Positions 34,169 through 43,674 of a DNA stretch of 64,000 nucleotides are shown piece after piece; the stretch's first letter is position 1; every line of letters starts with the position of its first letter. Both the position numbers and the translations under genes were made by a program. The stretch is from Pseudoneurospora amorphoporcata (Eukaryota; Ascomycota; Sordariomycetes; Sordariales; Sordariaceae): contig MU859155.1 of NCBI GenBank assembly GCA_033297205.1, positions 62,001 through 126,000 on the forward strand, given 5' to 3'. A model generated the notes under the pieces. That model did no database searches. It saw only the letters and a list, made by a program, of their open reading frames with translations, and was not told the origin of the DNA.

Positions 34169-34910
34169 GGAGGTGTGGCCAAGCCTACTACGAGTACTAC
34201 AATGCAAGCCAAACCTGGTTGTCCGCTTGTTATGAAGGTTTTGAAGCAGCAGGATAAAGGAGGTGGAGAGGGCGGCAACGGCGACATAACCGAAACGACA
34301 ACGAAACGAACTGATGCGAAATGAATGTGTTCAGATTACCTTTTTGACTTTGCTACATTATATCCACATACACCTTGTTCTGTCTTTCGTTTGGTTAGGT
34401 CAAGAGTGAGCCTTCTTTTTGGACCGTCCAACTAGGACTGGCTGGTGGAAGGATGAGACGGAGTAATACAATTATGCTTTTTTCTCTGCCGTTCTTGCCT
34501 CTCCTCTACATTTATAGGATCGGTGCCATAGATACATACCCTTTGCTTCAGCGATGTTACTGATTTTATACTCTGTACGAATTGATCTTTGATGTTCTGC
34601 TGTGATATGCTCTTTGGTCACCGTTCTGGTTATCAGAATCAACGCTTGTCGATGTCGGATTAGCACAGATTTACATATACTTGAACCTCGACCCAGACTT
34701 TGTTTCACTTAAAAATAATACTACGACGGGAGATTATTGATTATCAGATCCTATTCCTCTCTGCGGTTCCCCGACAGAATTCAGAGAAGCAAGATGGCAT
34801 GAAAATCTTTTGGCTCATAATCTAACCACTCACCCTGCCTTTTCCGTCCCATTTTACCCCTTTTCCCAAGTAAACAAACAGACAAACAAAGCATTACAAT
34901 AACACCCCAC
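34169..34910. other. Convergent 3' flanks of the coiled-coil gene and pro-3
   Basis: 740 bp between two stop codons facing each other. The sequence is AT-rich from about 34480 on, consistent with 3' untranslated and termination regions for both genes. No frame or repeat of note. Confidence 0.5.
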
Positions 34911-36251
34911 TCAAATATCCAACTTCTCATGCTTAAACCTCCTCTTCCCCTCTCCCTCTCCATAAACCGCACTCACATGTCCCTGGCCCCTAATCTTATA
35001 CTTATAAATCATCAACCCCTCCAGACCGACAGGACCACGCGAGTGGATCTTGTTCGTGCTGATACCAACCTCAGTACCAAAGCCATAACGCATGCCATCA
35101 GCGAACCGGGTTGACGCGTTCCAGTACGCGCCGGAAGCATCAACGGCCGACATGAAGCGCTCGGCCTCGTCTGTGTCGGAAGTCAGGATCGCCTCGGTGT
35201 GGTGCGAGCCGTGAGTGTTGATGTGGACGATGGCGGCCGACAGGTTGGGGACGGTCTTGACTGCGAGGGTGAGGGAGAGGAATTCGGTGTCGTAGTCGGC
35301 GTCAACGGCGTCGACAACAGTGATGTTTGGAGAAGAGGAGGAAAGGGCGGCCCTAGAGGCGGCGTCGCAACGGAGCTCGACGCCCTTGCCGGTTAGGGCG
35401 GCGGCGACGGCGGGGAAGACGGTGTTGAGAGCGGATTCCTGGACCAGAAGGGTCTCGACGCTGTTGCAGGCGGCCGGGTAGCTAGTCTTGGCATCGACGA
35501 CGACGTCGGCGGCCAGCTTGGCGTCGGCGGACGCGGTCAGGTAGATGGAGCACAGGCCGTCGGCGTGGCCGAGGACGGGGATCTTGGTGTTCTCCTTGAT
35601 GTAGCGCACCAGCTCGTTGGAGCCGCGGGGGATGACGAGGTCGATGTCGCGGTCGAGGGCGAGCAGTTGCGGAATGGACTCGCGCGTGGTGACGAGCTGG
35701 ATGGCGGCGTTGGGCACCTTGGTCTGGGACAAAGCGTTGGAGATGACGGTGCTGATGGCCACGAAGGATTCGGTCGACTCCTTGCCGCCCTTGAGGATGG
35801 CCGCGTTGCCAGACTTGACGGCTAGAGCGGCGATGTTGGCGATTACTTCGGGGCGGGCCTCGAAGATGATGAGCAGCACACCGATGGGGCAGGTCACGCG
35901 CTCGAGCTCGAGACCGTCGTCCAGCTTGGTCCGCAGGGTGACGCGGCCGACGGGATCCTCCAGGTCGCGCACGTCCAGGATGCCCTTGAGCATGTCCTCC
36001 CACTTGCCCGTCTTGCCCAGGTCGAGGCGGGACACCAGGCTGGCGCTCAGCTTGCCGTCAGCGGCGGCTTGGCGAGCCAGCTCAAGGTCGCGGGCGTTGG
36101 CGGCCAGGATGTCGTCGCGCGCGGCAGTCAGGCCAGCGTGGATGGCCGTCAGGGCGTCGTTACGGGCCTCGGCTGAGAGCGTGGCCAGCACGTGGGAGGC
36201 CGACTTGGCCGCCCGAGCCGCATCGGCGGGACTTGCGTTGGTGAGAGACAT
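34911..36251 (-). CDS. pro-3: Gamma-glutamyl phosphate reductase (glutamate-5-semialdehyde dehydrogenase), proline synthesis
   Basis: This enzyme reduces gamma-glutamyl phosphate with NADPH to glutamate-5-semialdehyde, the second step of proline synthesis from glutamate, acting after glutamate kinase. One exon encodes 446 residues, a normal length. It is an aldehyde-dehydrogenase-fold protein with PIGVLLIIFEARPEVIANIA and the nucleotide-site segment NAAILKGGKES. The catalytic Cys262 lies in YPAACNSVETLLV. Near the C-terminus, TEVGISTNKIHSRGPVGLEG is the family signature. The start ATG at 36251 (MSLTNASPADAARAA) is the first of the frame. In yeast the counterpart is PRO2; in Neurospora the locus is pro-3. 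Upstream, the leader has a tandem 13-bp repeat carrying two GTGAGT sequences, and the promoter has TGAGTAA and TGAGTGA, each one base from the CPC1/Gcn4 site TGA(C/G)TCA. Regulation by amino-acid starvation is therefore plausible but not shown. Confidence 0.96.
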   Translation of the reverse strand: MSLTNASPADAARAAKSASHVLATLSAEARNDALTAIHAGLTAARDDILAANARDLELARQAAADGKLSASLVSRLDLGKTGKWEDMLKGILDVRDLEDPVGRVTLRTKLDDGLELERVTCPIGVLLIIFEARPEVIANIAALAVKSGNAAILKGGKESTESFVAISTVISNALSQTKVPNAAIQLVTTRESIPQLLALDRDIDLVIPRGSNELVRYIKENTKIPVLGHADGLCSIYLTASADAKLAADVVVDAKTSYPAACNSVETLLVQESALNTVFPAVAAALTGKGVELRCDAASRAALSSSSPNITVVDAVDADYDTEFLSLTLAVKTVPNLSAAIVHINTHGSHHTEAILTSDTDEAERFMSAVDASGAYWNASTRFADGMRYGFGTEVGISTNKIHSRGPVGLEGLMIYKYKIRGQGHVSAVYGEGEGKRRFKHEKLDI

Positions 36252-37809
36252 TTCTGTGCTAGGTTCCTAGTGTGAACTAATTAGTTATATGAGATGAAAC
36301 CTTGTGAAGTCGGTGATGCTGTGGATGTAACTCACTTGAGTAACTCACTTGAGGCCAAAAAGTGGAGTTCGACTTACAGAGACGGGGAAGTAATGACAAT
36401 CCAGTACCGTACACTACCGGTGCGGCAGGTGATGTTCCGGGTACCTTCTACGGGGTAACAAAGTTTCGATGAGGTCAAAGTTCTGGGAACTTCTTGGCCT
36501 CTGCCCTGTGCCCGTGTGTCCTCGGGTCCGTGCCGTCGACGTACCGTGAGAGGTCTCGCTACCTACGGAGCCGTGCAACGGGGGAGTTGAATGCCAAGGG
36601 TGCCTGTACTCATGGCCCCGTAACCGTTCCGTCTAGGCGCCGTCCAGTGGGTAATTTCATCGGATAGTGCAGTGGGGTGAGTGACCAAGACCCGAGCGGG
36701 AGCGGGCTTGTTCCGGAAGTCGGAAGAGGGAACCAGTGGGAACCAATCAGGTGCGTTTCCCCACCGCCCATCACCGGGCCGTTCTCGCCGGTGCCGCAGG
36801 TGTCCTTTAATCTTTTCCATTTTTCAATTGGCCCACTGCAACTGAAGCGGCTTAGTACGGCTCGTGCGAGCAAGAGCACCCGACATTGAGCACATGAACA
36901 CCGCCAAATCGAGAAAGGGGAATTCCCACGATGTAGGGTATCACATCAATTCCCAACCCCGACATCGTGTCGCCCTTGTTGGTGTCATAGGCTATCGTGC
37001 GCAACGGAAAGCCATTTGCATATGCCCGACGTCGTCACCGATGAACTACCGGCGTATGCTGTGGAAGGAATTGGGAAGCCTGTTCGAAGCAGTTCATACT
37101 TTTAAACTCTTACACTATCGAGCGGCCGCATGAACATCATGATGGATCTCATGTCATGTTCGCGGGCGCTAGAACTGACCTTAACCTCTGTGTTTCGTCC
37201 TGGAAGGTGCACCCTGGCATCGAGACTGCCATCCACCTTTCCCCGAAGGGCACTGAAAACTTGGTGAGCGCAAGCTCGAGTGCAAATGCAATTGCAAGTG
37301 CGGTGGAATGCAACGGCTCACCCGCCCCTGCCTTTTTCGTTATTCCCGTTTCTGTGCCGACCAAGTTGGTCGGTAGGTAGCTTCAGGTTTTTCACAAGTT
37401 GTTGCGGTGACTGGCTCCTTCCTGGTTCTCCTTCTCGTCGACCGCTTTGCTGCTTTTCTTATCTCCTATCCAGGCCACTGATCTTCCCGTCCTGCTTTTT
37501 TGTTATCTTTGCGAGACGATTTTGGTGTACTTACTACTCACACTTATCCACCATTTGGCGTATTTTGCCGTTTAGCTTCAATATTTCTTCGAGAGAATAT
37601 CTTAACTACCCTAAATATTTCCGCTACCTACCGTGGCCGACTTCGTTGTTCAATTTCAGCTTTTAAAGACAGAAACCTATCCTGCAACTGCCTTTGAGAC
37701 CATCTATAACCTCGTGATAGTATTGGGTTTTACCCGTCCTCGGATTTGCTTGGCGGCTTCGAGTGTCCCCTTCCCCTTACCTTAACTCAGATCACCAACA
37801 AATACCGCC
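36252..37809. promoter_or_regulatory. Divergent promoter region between pro-3 and the MFS transporter
   Basis: 1.56 kb between two divergent start codons. Near pro-3: a perfect 13-bp tandem repeat (36328-36340 and 36341-36353) containing GTGAGT on the minus strand, then an ACTAATTAGT palindrome and CTAG/CACAG acceptors, together forming a likely pro-3 leader intron. TGAGTGA occurs near 36679. Near the transporter: a CT-rich leader at about 37400-37800. No coding frame. Confidence 0.5.
36328..36353 (-). repeat. 13-bp tandem repeat duplicating a splice donor in the pro-3 leader
   Basis: TAACTCACTTGAG occurs twice without a gap on the plus strand. On the minus strand each copy reads CTCAAGTGAGTTA, so the pro-3 leader has two GTGAGT donors 13 nt apart (beginning at 36335 and 36348). 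A branch-like CTAAT and AG acceptors lie near 36254-36290. Splicing itself is inferred. Confidence 0.6.
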
Positions 37810-39663
37810 ATGGACGAACGACATCTAGAAAAAGAATCACCGAGGCCAGTGGCTTCCACTGATACACAGGAAAATTTGTCAGGGGTTGTGAAGGAAAAAA
37901 AGGATATGAAGGAGCAAATAACCTCTTCAGGCTCTGATACCGACGGACCTGAAGTTGTCGATGACTCCGGTCATAAATCAGGTCCAGAGCATGACGGACC
38001 TCTTCCCAGTGGCGACCCCACCTTGCCTCGGCCCTACCGTACTAAGAGTATTCTCTCTTCGTCCTGGGCCCATACGGCTTGCGTGGTGTCCAGGTCGGCT
38101 CGAAGAGGGCTCTTGGCTCAATTTGCTTTCATTCCCGAGGTTGAGCGTCCTGTTGAGTACAAGAACAAAACAAAATGGATGATCACGGCTATTGTTGCTC
38201 TCGCAGCCGCCGGTGCCCCGTTTGGCAGTGGCATCTTTCTTCGTAAGTAACGTCGTTATGTTTAATGTTATCCAGAGGCTGACCAGCAATACCACAGCTG
38301 CTCTTGAACAGATGGCCGATGACCTACATTCATCGCCAACTATCACCAATTTGGCCGTTGCGCTGTACATGCTGGCTATGTCAATATTTCCCCTCTGGTG
38401 GTCGTCATTCTCGGAAACGTTAGGCCGACGGACCATTTACATTGCCTCCTTCACCCTGTTTGTTGTCTTTTCAGTCTTGAGCGCTGTCAGCGTGAATACT
38501 GCTATGCTTGTGATAATGCGTCTTCTTTCCGGAGGAGCATCAGCGTCCGTAAGTATCTTGTGCTTTCTTGAAGGGCACACAGATGAAGACTGACTCAAAC
38601 ATGCTATCAGGTCCAAGCCGTCGGTGCTGGCACTATCGCCGACATTTGGAAGCCAGCAGAGCGTGGCCGAGCCATGGGCATCTTTTACTTGGGCCCCCTG
38701 ATCGGCCCTCTGTTTTCTCCCATTATCGGCGGTGCACTTTCCCAAGGTTTTGGGTGGCGATCAACCATGTGGTTTCTCGCCATCTACGGCGGCTGTATTC
38801 TTATCCTAATCACCTTCGCGCTGCCCGAAACACTCACCATCCACAAGCCCCTCCCACCGCCACCCACCGAGGACAACGAGCTCAAGCGTGTCTCGACACG
38901 CCAATCTGCTGTCAAATACTCGAAGCGTGCTGCCACCATTACTAAGCGCTTCGTCATCGAACCCCTCGAGGTTCTCCTTTACCTGCGGTATCCTCCGGCT
39001 CTAGTGTCTGTTTACTCTGCCGCCATCGCCTTTGGTGCTCTCTTCATTCTCAATATCTCTATCCAGACGACCTTTCATTCGGCACCATACGGTTACTCCA
39101 CCATCATCGTCGGCCTGCTCTATCTACCCTCTTCACTAGGCTATATCGTTGCCTCGATTTTCGGTGGACGCTGGACCGACATGATCATGATGCGCGAGGC
39201 CCGCAAGGCCGGCCGCTACGATGCCGATGGCAACCCCGTCTTTCTGCCCGAGGACCGCATGCGCGAGAACATCTGGCTAGCTGCCAGTATGTATCCAGCC
39301 GCTATGATTTGGTTCGGTTGGGCGGCGCACAATGGAGTCCACTGGATCGTGCCCTGCATTGCCAACTTCTTCTTTGGATGCGGCTCCATGCTCGTCTTCG
39401 GTGCTGTCACGACCATGTTGACCGAGTTCATGCCGCATCGGAGCAGCAGCGGTGTGGCCGTGAATAACTTCGTGAGAAACATATTCTCGTGCGTGGGCAC
39501 AATCATTGCTCAGCCGCTCATTAACGCCATGGGGATTGGATGGTTGTGCACCATGATCGGTTTGTTCGCGTGGTTTACTGGTAACCTGGCCATTTGGATG
39601 TTGAAGAGGAACGCGACTAAGTGGAGGGGGAGTATGGACAAGGCGTTGAACAAGAAGGCCTAA
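37810..39663 (+). CDS. MFS drug:H+ antiporter of the DHA1 type (Qdr/Aqr1/Dtr1-like)
   Basis: A plasma-membrane-type exporter of the 12-helix DHA1 class. Three exons (37810-38242, 38298-38548, 38611-39663) give 578 residues. The introns are 55 and 62 nt with GTAAGT donors. Splicing restores FLPALEQMADDLHSSPT after the first helix and SGGASASVQAVGAGTIADIW, the conserved stretch at the end of helix 4 and start of helix 5 in DHA1 proteins. About 135 hydrophilic, acidic N-terminal residues precede helix 1 (WMITAIVALAAAGAPFGSGIF). The loop SETLGRRTIYIAS is the MFS loop 2-3 signature. IFYLGPLIGPLFSPIIGGAL is the antiporter motif C region of helix 5. The segment SSSGVAVNNFVRNIFSCVGT near the end is typical of Qdr/Dtr1 relatives. 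Substrate is unknown: drugs, polyamines, weak acids and dityrosine are all exported by members of this group. It shares a divergent promoter region with pro-3, but a functional link is not evident. Confidence 0.9.
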
Positions 39664-40453
39664 GAATATTAGCTAGTGACATGGCTGCTATTGTGTTGAT
39701 GGTTTCGCACAGAAGTTATATACTGAGAGTAGGAGATGAAAAATTTGAAGGCTTGAGCGTTTGCTTCTGATGGAGAAAGAATTATGGAAGACATGATTTT
39801 AATGGTTTGGTTGGATGAATGTAGACGGATACGGCACACGCAATAAGCATTCAGCGACGAATAGGTTGAAATGATTCTAATTCCTAATAAGCGATGAATA
39901 CCCGCGAAGGGGTGATCTTTACCTTTTGATGCAACATATTTTATCTTAATTCATTCTCCAGGGGTCTCATATAATTAAGTGTGGTCCGAAACCCGAAAAA
40001 AAAAAAAAAAAAAGAAGAGGGAGAAAAGATATACCGGTACGGCTTGAGCTGTGGTTGACTGAGCGTGGATATCACCTAGGCACCCACCCAAGAGACCCGG
40101 CATTTCCTCTCGAAAGGACTCTTGCAGCTATCCCTTCGGTATAAATCCAACCACAATGCCTTTTCGACACGTTATCACAATGAGGGTAACTTTCAAGAGT
40201 AGCCTCCTGAGTCTTAGCGAACATAGGGGCTTCGCCAGCAGTAAACTGGACCGAGTGTATCCACTCCTTCTACTTCGTACGACGGCGGCTGAAAAGAAAC
40301 TTCGCAGACTCCAGAAATGAATCCATCACCACCTTTCACCAATCACTGATGGCCTTTTCGCAAAGGTGACCCATCTGCACTGCGCTGAAATGGCTGACGG
40401 CTAGGCATATAACCGCATGATCCGCCGCCTGTAAACCATCAATCAGATAAAAT
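39664..40453. other. 3' flank of the transporter and 5' flank of tRNA-Asn
   Basis: AT-rich sequence with an A-run of about 18 near 39997-40014, consistent with an untranslated region followed by intergenic DNA. No gene or repeat beyond the A-tract. Confidence 0.5.
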
Positions 40454-40527
40454 TCCCTCGTGGCGCAATTGGCTAGCGCGTCAGACTGTTAATCTGGAGG
40501 CTGTAAGTTCGATCCTTACCGAGGGAG
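40454..40527 (+). tRNA. tRNA-Asn, anticodon GUU
   Basis: A 74-nt intronless cloverleaf. The acceptor stem TCCCTCG pairs fully with CGAGGGA, with G73 at 40527. The anticodon loop CTGTTAA is closed by CAGA/TCTG, with GTT at 40488-40490. The T arm is GTAAG/CTTAC with loop TTCGATC, and the A and B boxes are normal. A T6 run at 40540-40545 ends transcription by RNA polymerase III. The upstream sequence AATCAGATAAAATTC shows nothing special. Confidence 0.97.
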
Positions 40528-42737
40528 TTGGAAGTTGTCTTTTTTCACTTTTGCTTTTTGTCCCTTAGTTGTTATTGGGCTTCAATGATAAGAATTGTCG
40601 TTGGTGGGCTTTTTGGTAGTTGTCTTCCTTTCGTTGTGAAAGAGGTTTGATGTTGTGCTTGATGAAATAGGTGGGAAGGATAGGCACGGTTAAGGTCGGT
40701 GGCGGTTGGATTGCCGATACCATCATTTCGAGCTTGATGAGTGAAGGCGGACGCAATGTCTCCATTCACATATGTGCGGCGATCTAGGTAAAACCTTTCG
40801 ATTATTCTGAGTTTGGCTTCTTGTCATTGAATTGAGGTCAGTAGGGCATCTTGGAGGCTTCTAAAGAGTGATATGAAACTGAGGGCTCTTAGGTTTCGAA
40901 ACCAATTTCGCAACGACTGCATCATATGGTGTTGAGCCGGTGATGTTACGTGCTGATCATTTAACATGTGCAAAGAAGCTGGTGACCGACGAGGTGTTGG
41001 GCCAAGTGTTCCAGCCATGACGGGGATGATGATGAGATCAGGCACACTCGGTTACGTCGATCAGGTTCCCATTCTGTTTGAGCATTGATCACTCCTGTGG
41101 GCAATCGATGGCATCACGCATTCACGGTTATGTTTTGGCGCCAGAATGGTCATCTTTAGGGTTGTCTAGCTGGCTAGTCCGTGCCGCCGCTGCCTCCAAT
41201 CTCGTTTAGGTTGCCTCACGATCTGTTCGTCTCATTAGTTGCTCCAGAGCACGGGGGAGAAGGAGGACAAAACACAGACCGGCAGGTCGGTTACTCATCC
41301 ATATCCACGCCTTTGCCGTCGCGTAACCGAACAACTGGAATGCTCATCAACCAACGGAATCGATTGCCTCAACACCATCAAACTCGTCGCTGGAAGACAA
41401 AGAAAGGGATGGGGTCATCTGAATATTTGGACTGACCACTTTGTGGCTGCTGTAAATCATAGCCGAGTTCTGGTAAACACGTGCGGTGATGGACGACGAC
41501 GATGATGATGGTAACAGCCAAGTGAAGACACCCGAAAACAATGGGACCGAGACCTGAAGAAGGAACCTGGAAGCTTCATTGCGTTTGGGCCTGGATCGGG
41601 ATCCCTTTTGACTCAGGAGATCCTAAATCCGACGCAGGGCAGGGCTTCCGGTTCATTCCCACCCCCCATCCGCTCACCAAAATGGAGCCAAGAACGGAGA
41701 AAAGGGCAAACTCCAGTACTGCAATTCACAGACGCAACCTGAATGGAACGAAACCTGACTGTTGCAGCCAATTTCGTCAGCACCGACTCGCCATGCAGTG
41801 CACAGTTCATGGCAAACGCTGCAACACCGCTGCTTCATCTCAATACAACTTACCACCCCCAAGTGAACTTTTAATAACCACATGCAACTATCGTAGCAGA
41901 ATGCGCTTGTCAATCCCTTGTGGCAGACCGTGTCTCCCGTCAATACAATACAAAAAGGGGGCACGTTGCGATTGGCGATGGCGGCGGGCCTGGACGGTGG
42001 TGACGGGAGGGACGGGCTGTGTGCGGGTCGTCGGATTCAGGGATTGCGCCAAGACTCAGGGTACAGGGCTACTTAGGGTTGGGGTTTTAGGAGCGCACGT
42101 GGATGTGGATGGGTAACCGACCTCTGTTTTTGCCCTTGCCGTACTTTGGAGTAGCGCTCGTTGGATCTCATGGACTCCCCGACACCTAGAGGTATGTTCT
42201 TTGCCAGCATGAAGGCAAAACAGGTGGACGCCCGCCGCCTCAAGGCTGCTGGGTGACCAAACTTTTCCAGACCATGTTCATTCGGTCTCCTCTTTCATTA
42301 CACCACCCACACAGATGCTCACCACCACCGCATCCCCCCCGACGTTTCCATCATCGCAACCCATCAACACCATCGCGCGCAACGCCGCCGCGAAATAAAA
42401 GTGCGACGCCAAAACTCCAGCGCCTAGACCGGGAGACGAGACCGACGCTTGCTCCCTCCGCGTCGGCGCCCAAGAGCCAGCTGCCACCCCATTCACTTTG
42501 TGTGTGTGCCCCGTCACCGTCCAACCAGTGGATCGCCCAATTCCCGAACCGCGAACCTGGGCCAAGGCACCAACAATAAATCTATTCCCTCCACCTCGCC
42601 GACGACCCGGATTTTCTTTCCTACATCATCGTCACCTGTTGCAACCACCAACTTTCGACCGTTGGTCCATCTCTACCCATCAATCAGCCGTCTGCTTATT
42701 TTCACGACCTCACCCTTTACGCCAAACTACTCGAGCA
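40528..42737. other. Non-coding region between tRNA-Asn and the Ies4-like gene
   Basis: 2.2 kb without a supported gene. The frame 41541-42116 (+, 191 codons) has no domain, is Cys/Arg/Trp-scattered and overlaps minus-strand frames, so I treat it as chance. The last 500 bp (about 42250-42737) is C- and CT-rich, like a fungal leader. Confidence 0.5.
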
Positions 42738-43674
42738 ATGGCTCCTCCTGTCAAGAACAGCGCTACTCCCAAAGACCGACGAAAGTCGAATGGGGTCGGC
42801 GTCTCTGTGGCCAGCTCTAATGGCGCGTCATCCAAAGTTGTCACCCTCTCCGTGACACCAAAGAAGCTACGCGCTATTGTCGACCCTGATTATGTCAAAG
42901 AGGATACACCACTTGTCAAAGAGACCGACGATTCGCCTGCCGACTCGACCGTCATCCCTGCCGTCACGAATTCGGCCGCTGAGAATGCGTCCGACTCAAA
43001 CGCAAACACTCCCGCAGCTGGTACCCCGGCGCCGCAGTCCGGTCCTATGGGTCCGCCTACTGATGGACTGAAGAAGAAGGGTGTTAAGCGGGCCGCAGGT
43101 GCTGGCGTGAATGGCAATGGTGAGGCCAAGATTCGGGGCAAGCCGGGTCCCAAGAAGAAGCAAAGGCTGTACGTGCTCTTCCCTTCTACATGTTTTCCTC
43201 ATCTAGGCCAAGACTAACAAGCAATATAGAGAAGACGGTACCGTCGAGGGCGGTCGAGGCGGTTTGGCTGCGCACAAACTTGGACCCAAGGCTAACATGG
43301 GCGCCATCAATGCCGGTCTCCGAGCTCTTGACCGGTCTGGCAAGCCTTGCCGGAAGTGGACCAGAGGTGGATTTACCCTCAAGAGCTTCACCGGCGTTGT
43401 CTGGGAGCTTCCACGCTGGACCGCGCCGCCTAAGCCACGGCCGGAACCAACGGCTGAGGAGCCCATTCCCGTTTCAGCATCCGCCACAGGAAGCAGCAAA
43501 GAGAACATTGTTCCGGGACAGAACACCCAAGTCAAGAGCGAGCCAAGTAACAATGGGGCGGATGTCGAGATGAAGAATGCCCTCAGCTTTGCCGCCGCCA
43601 ACTCAGCCGCACTGTCACCGGGACCGACCCCAGCACCAGCACCTGCGGCAGCACCGACAGCCATTGCCGTATAG
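42738..43674 (+). CDS. INO80 chromatin-remodelling complex subunit Ies4-like
   Basis: A probable accessory subunit of the nuclear INO80 nucleosome remodeller. Two exons (42738-43168 and 43230-43674) give 291 residues. The 61-nt intron has donor GTACGT, branch ACTAAC and acceptor ATATAG, and it joins KKKQRL to EDGTVEGG. The family core is at about residues 175-207: RALDRSGKPC, RKWTRGGFTLKSFTGVVWEL, PRW. This basic-aromatic segment is what I recognise from fungal Ies4 proteins. It is preceded by a lysine-rich patch (GLKKKGVKRAAG, KIRGKPGPKKKQRL) fit for DNA binding or nuclear import, and by an N-terminal VVTLSVTPKKLRAIVDPDY block. The tail is disordered and A/P-rich. The start ATG (MAPPVKNSATPKD) sits at the beginning of the C-biased region; the frame is open further upstream but that part looks like leader. 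Confidence 0.8.

Noticed and set aside
35482..36270. Frames of 173 codons (minus) and 217 codons (plus) at pro-3
   Set aside because: Both are shadows of the GC-rich pro-3 exon, with His/Arg-rich or Ser/Arg-rich composition typical of shifted frames.
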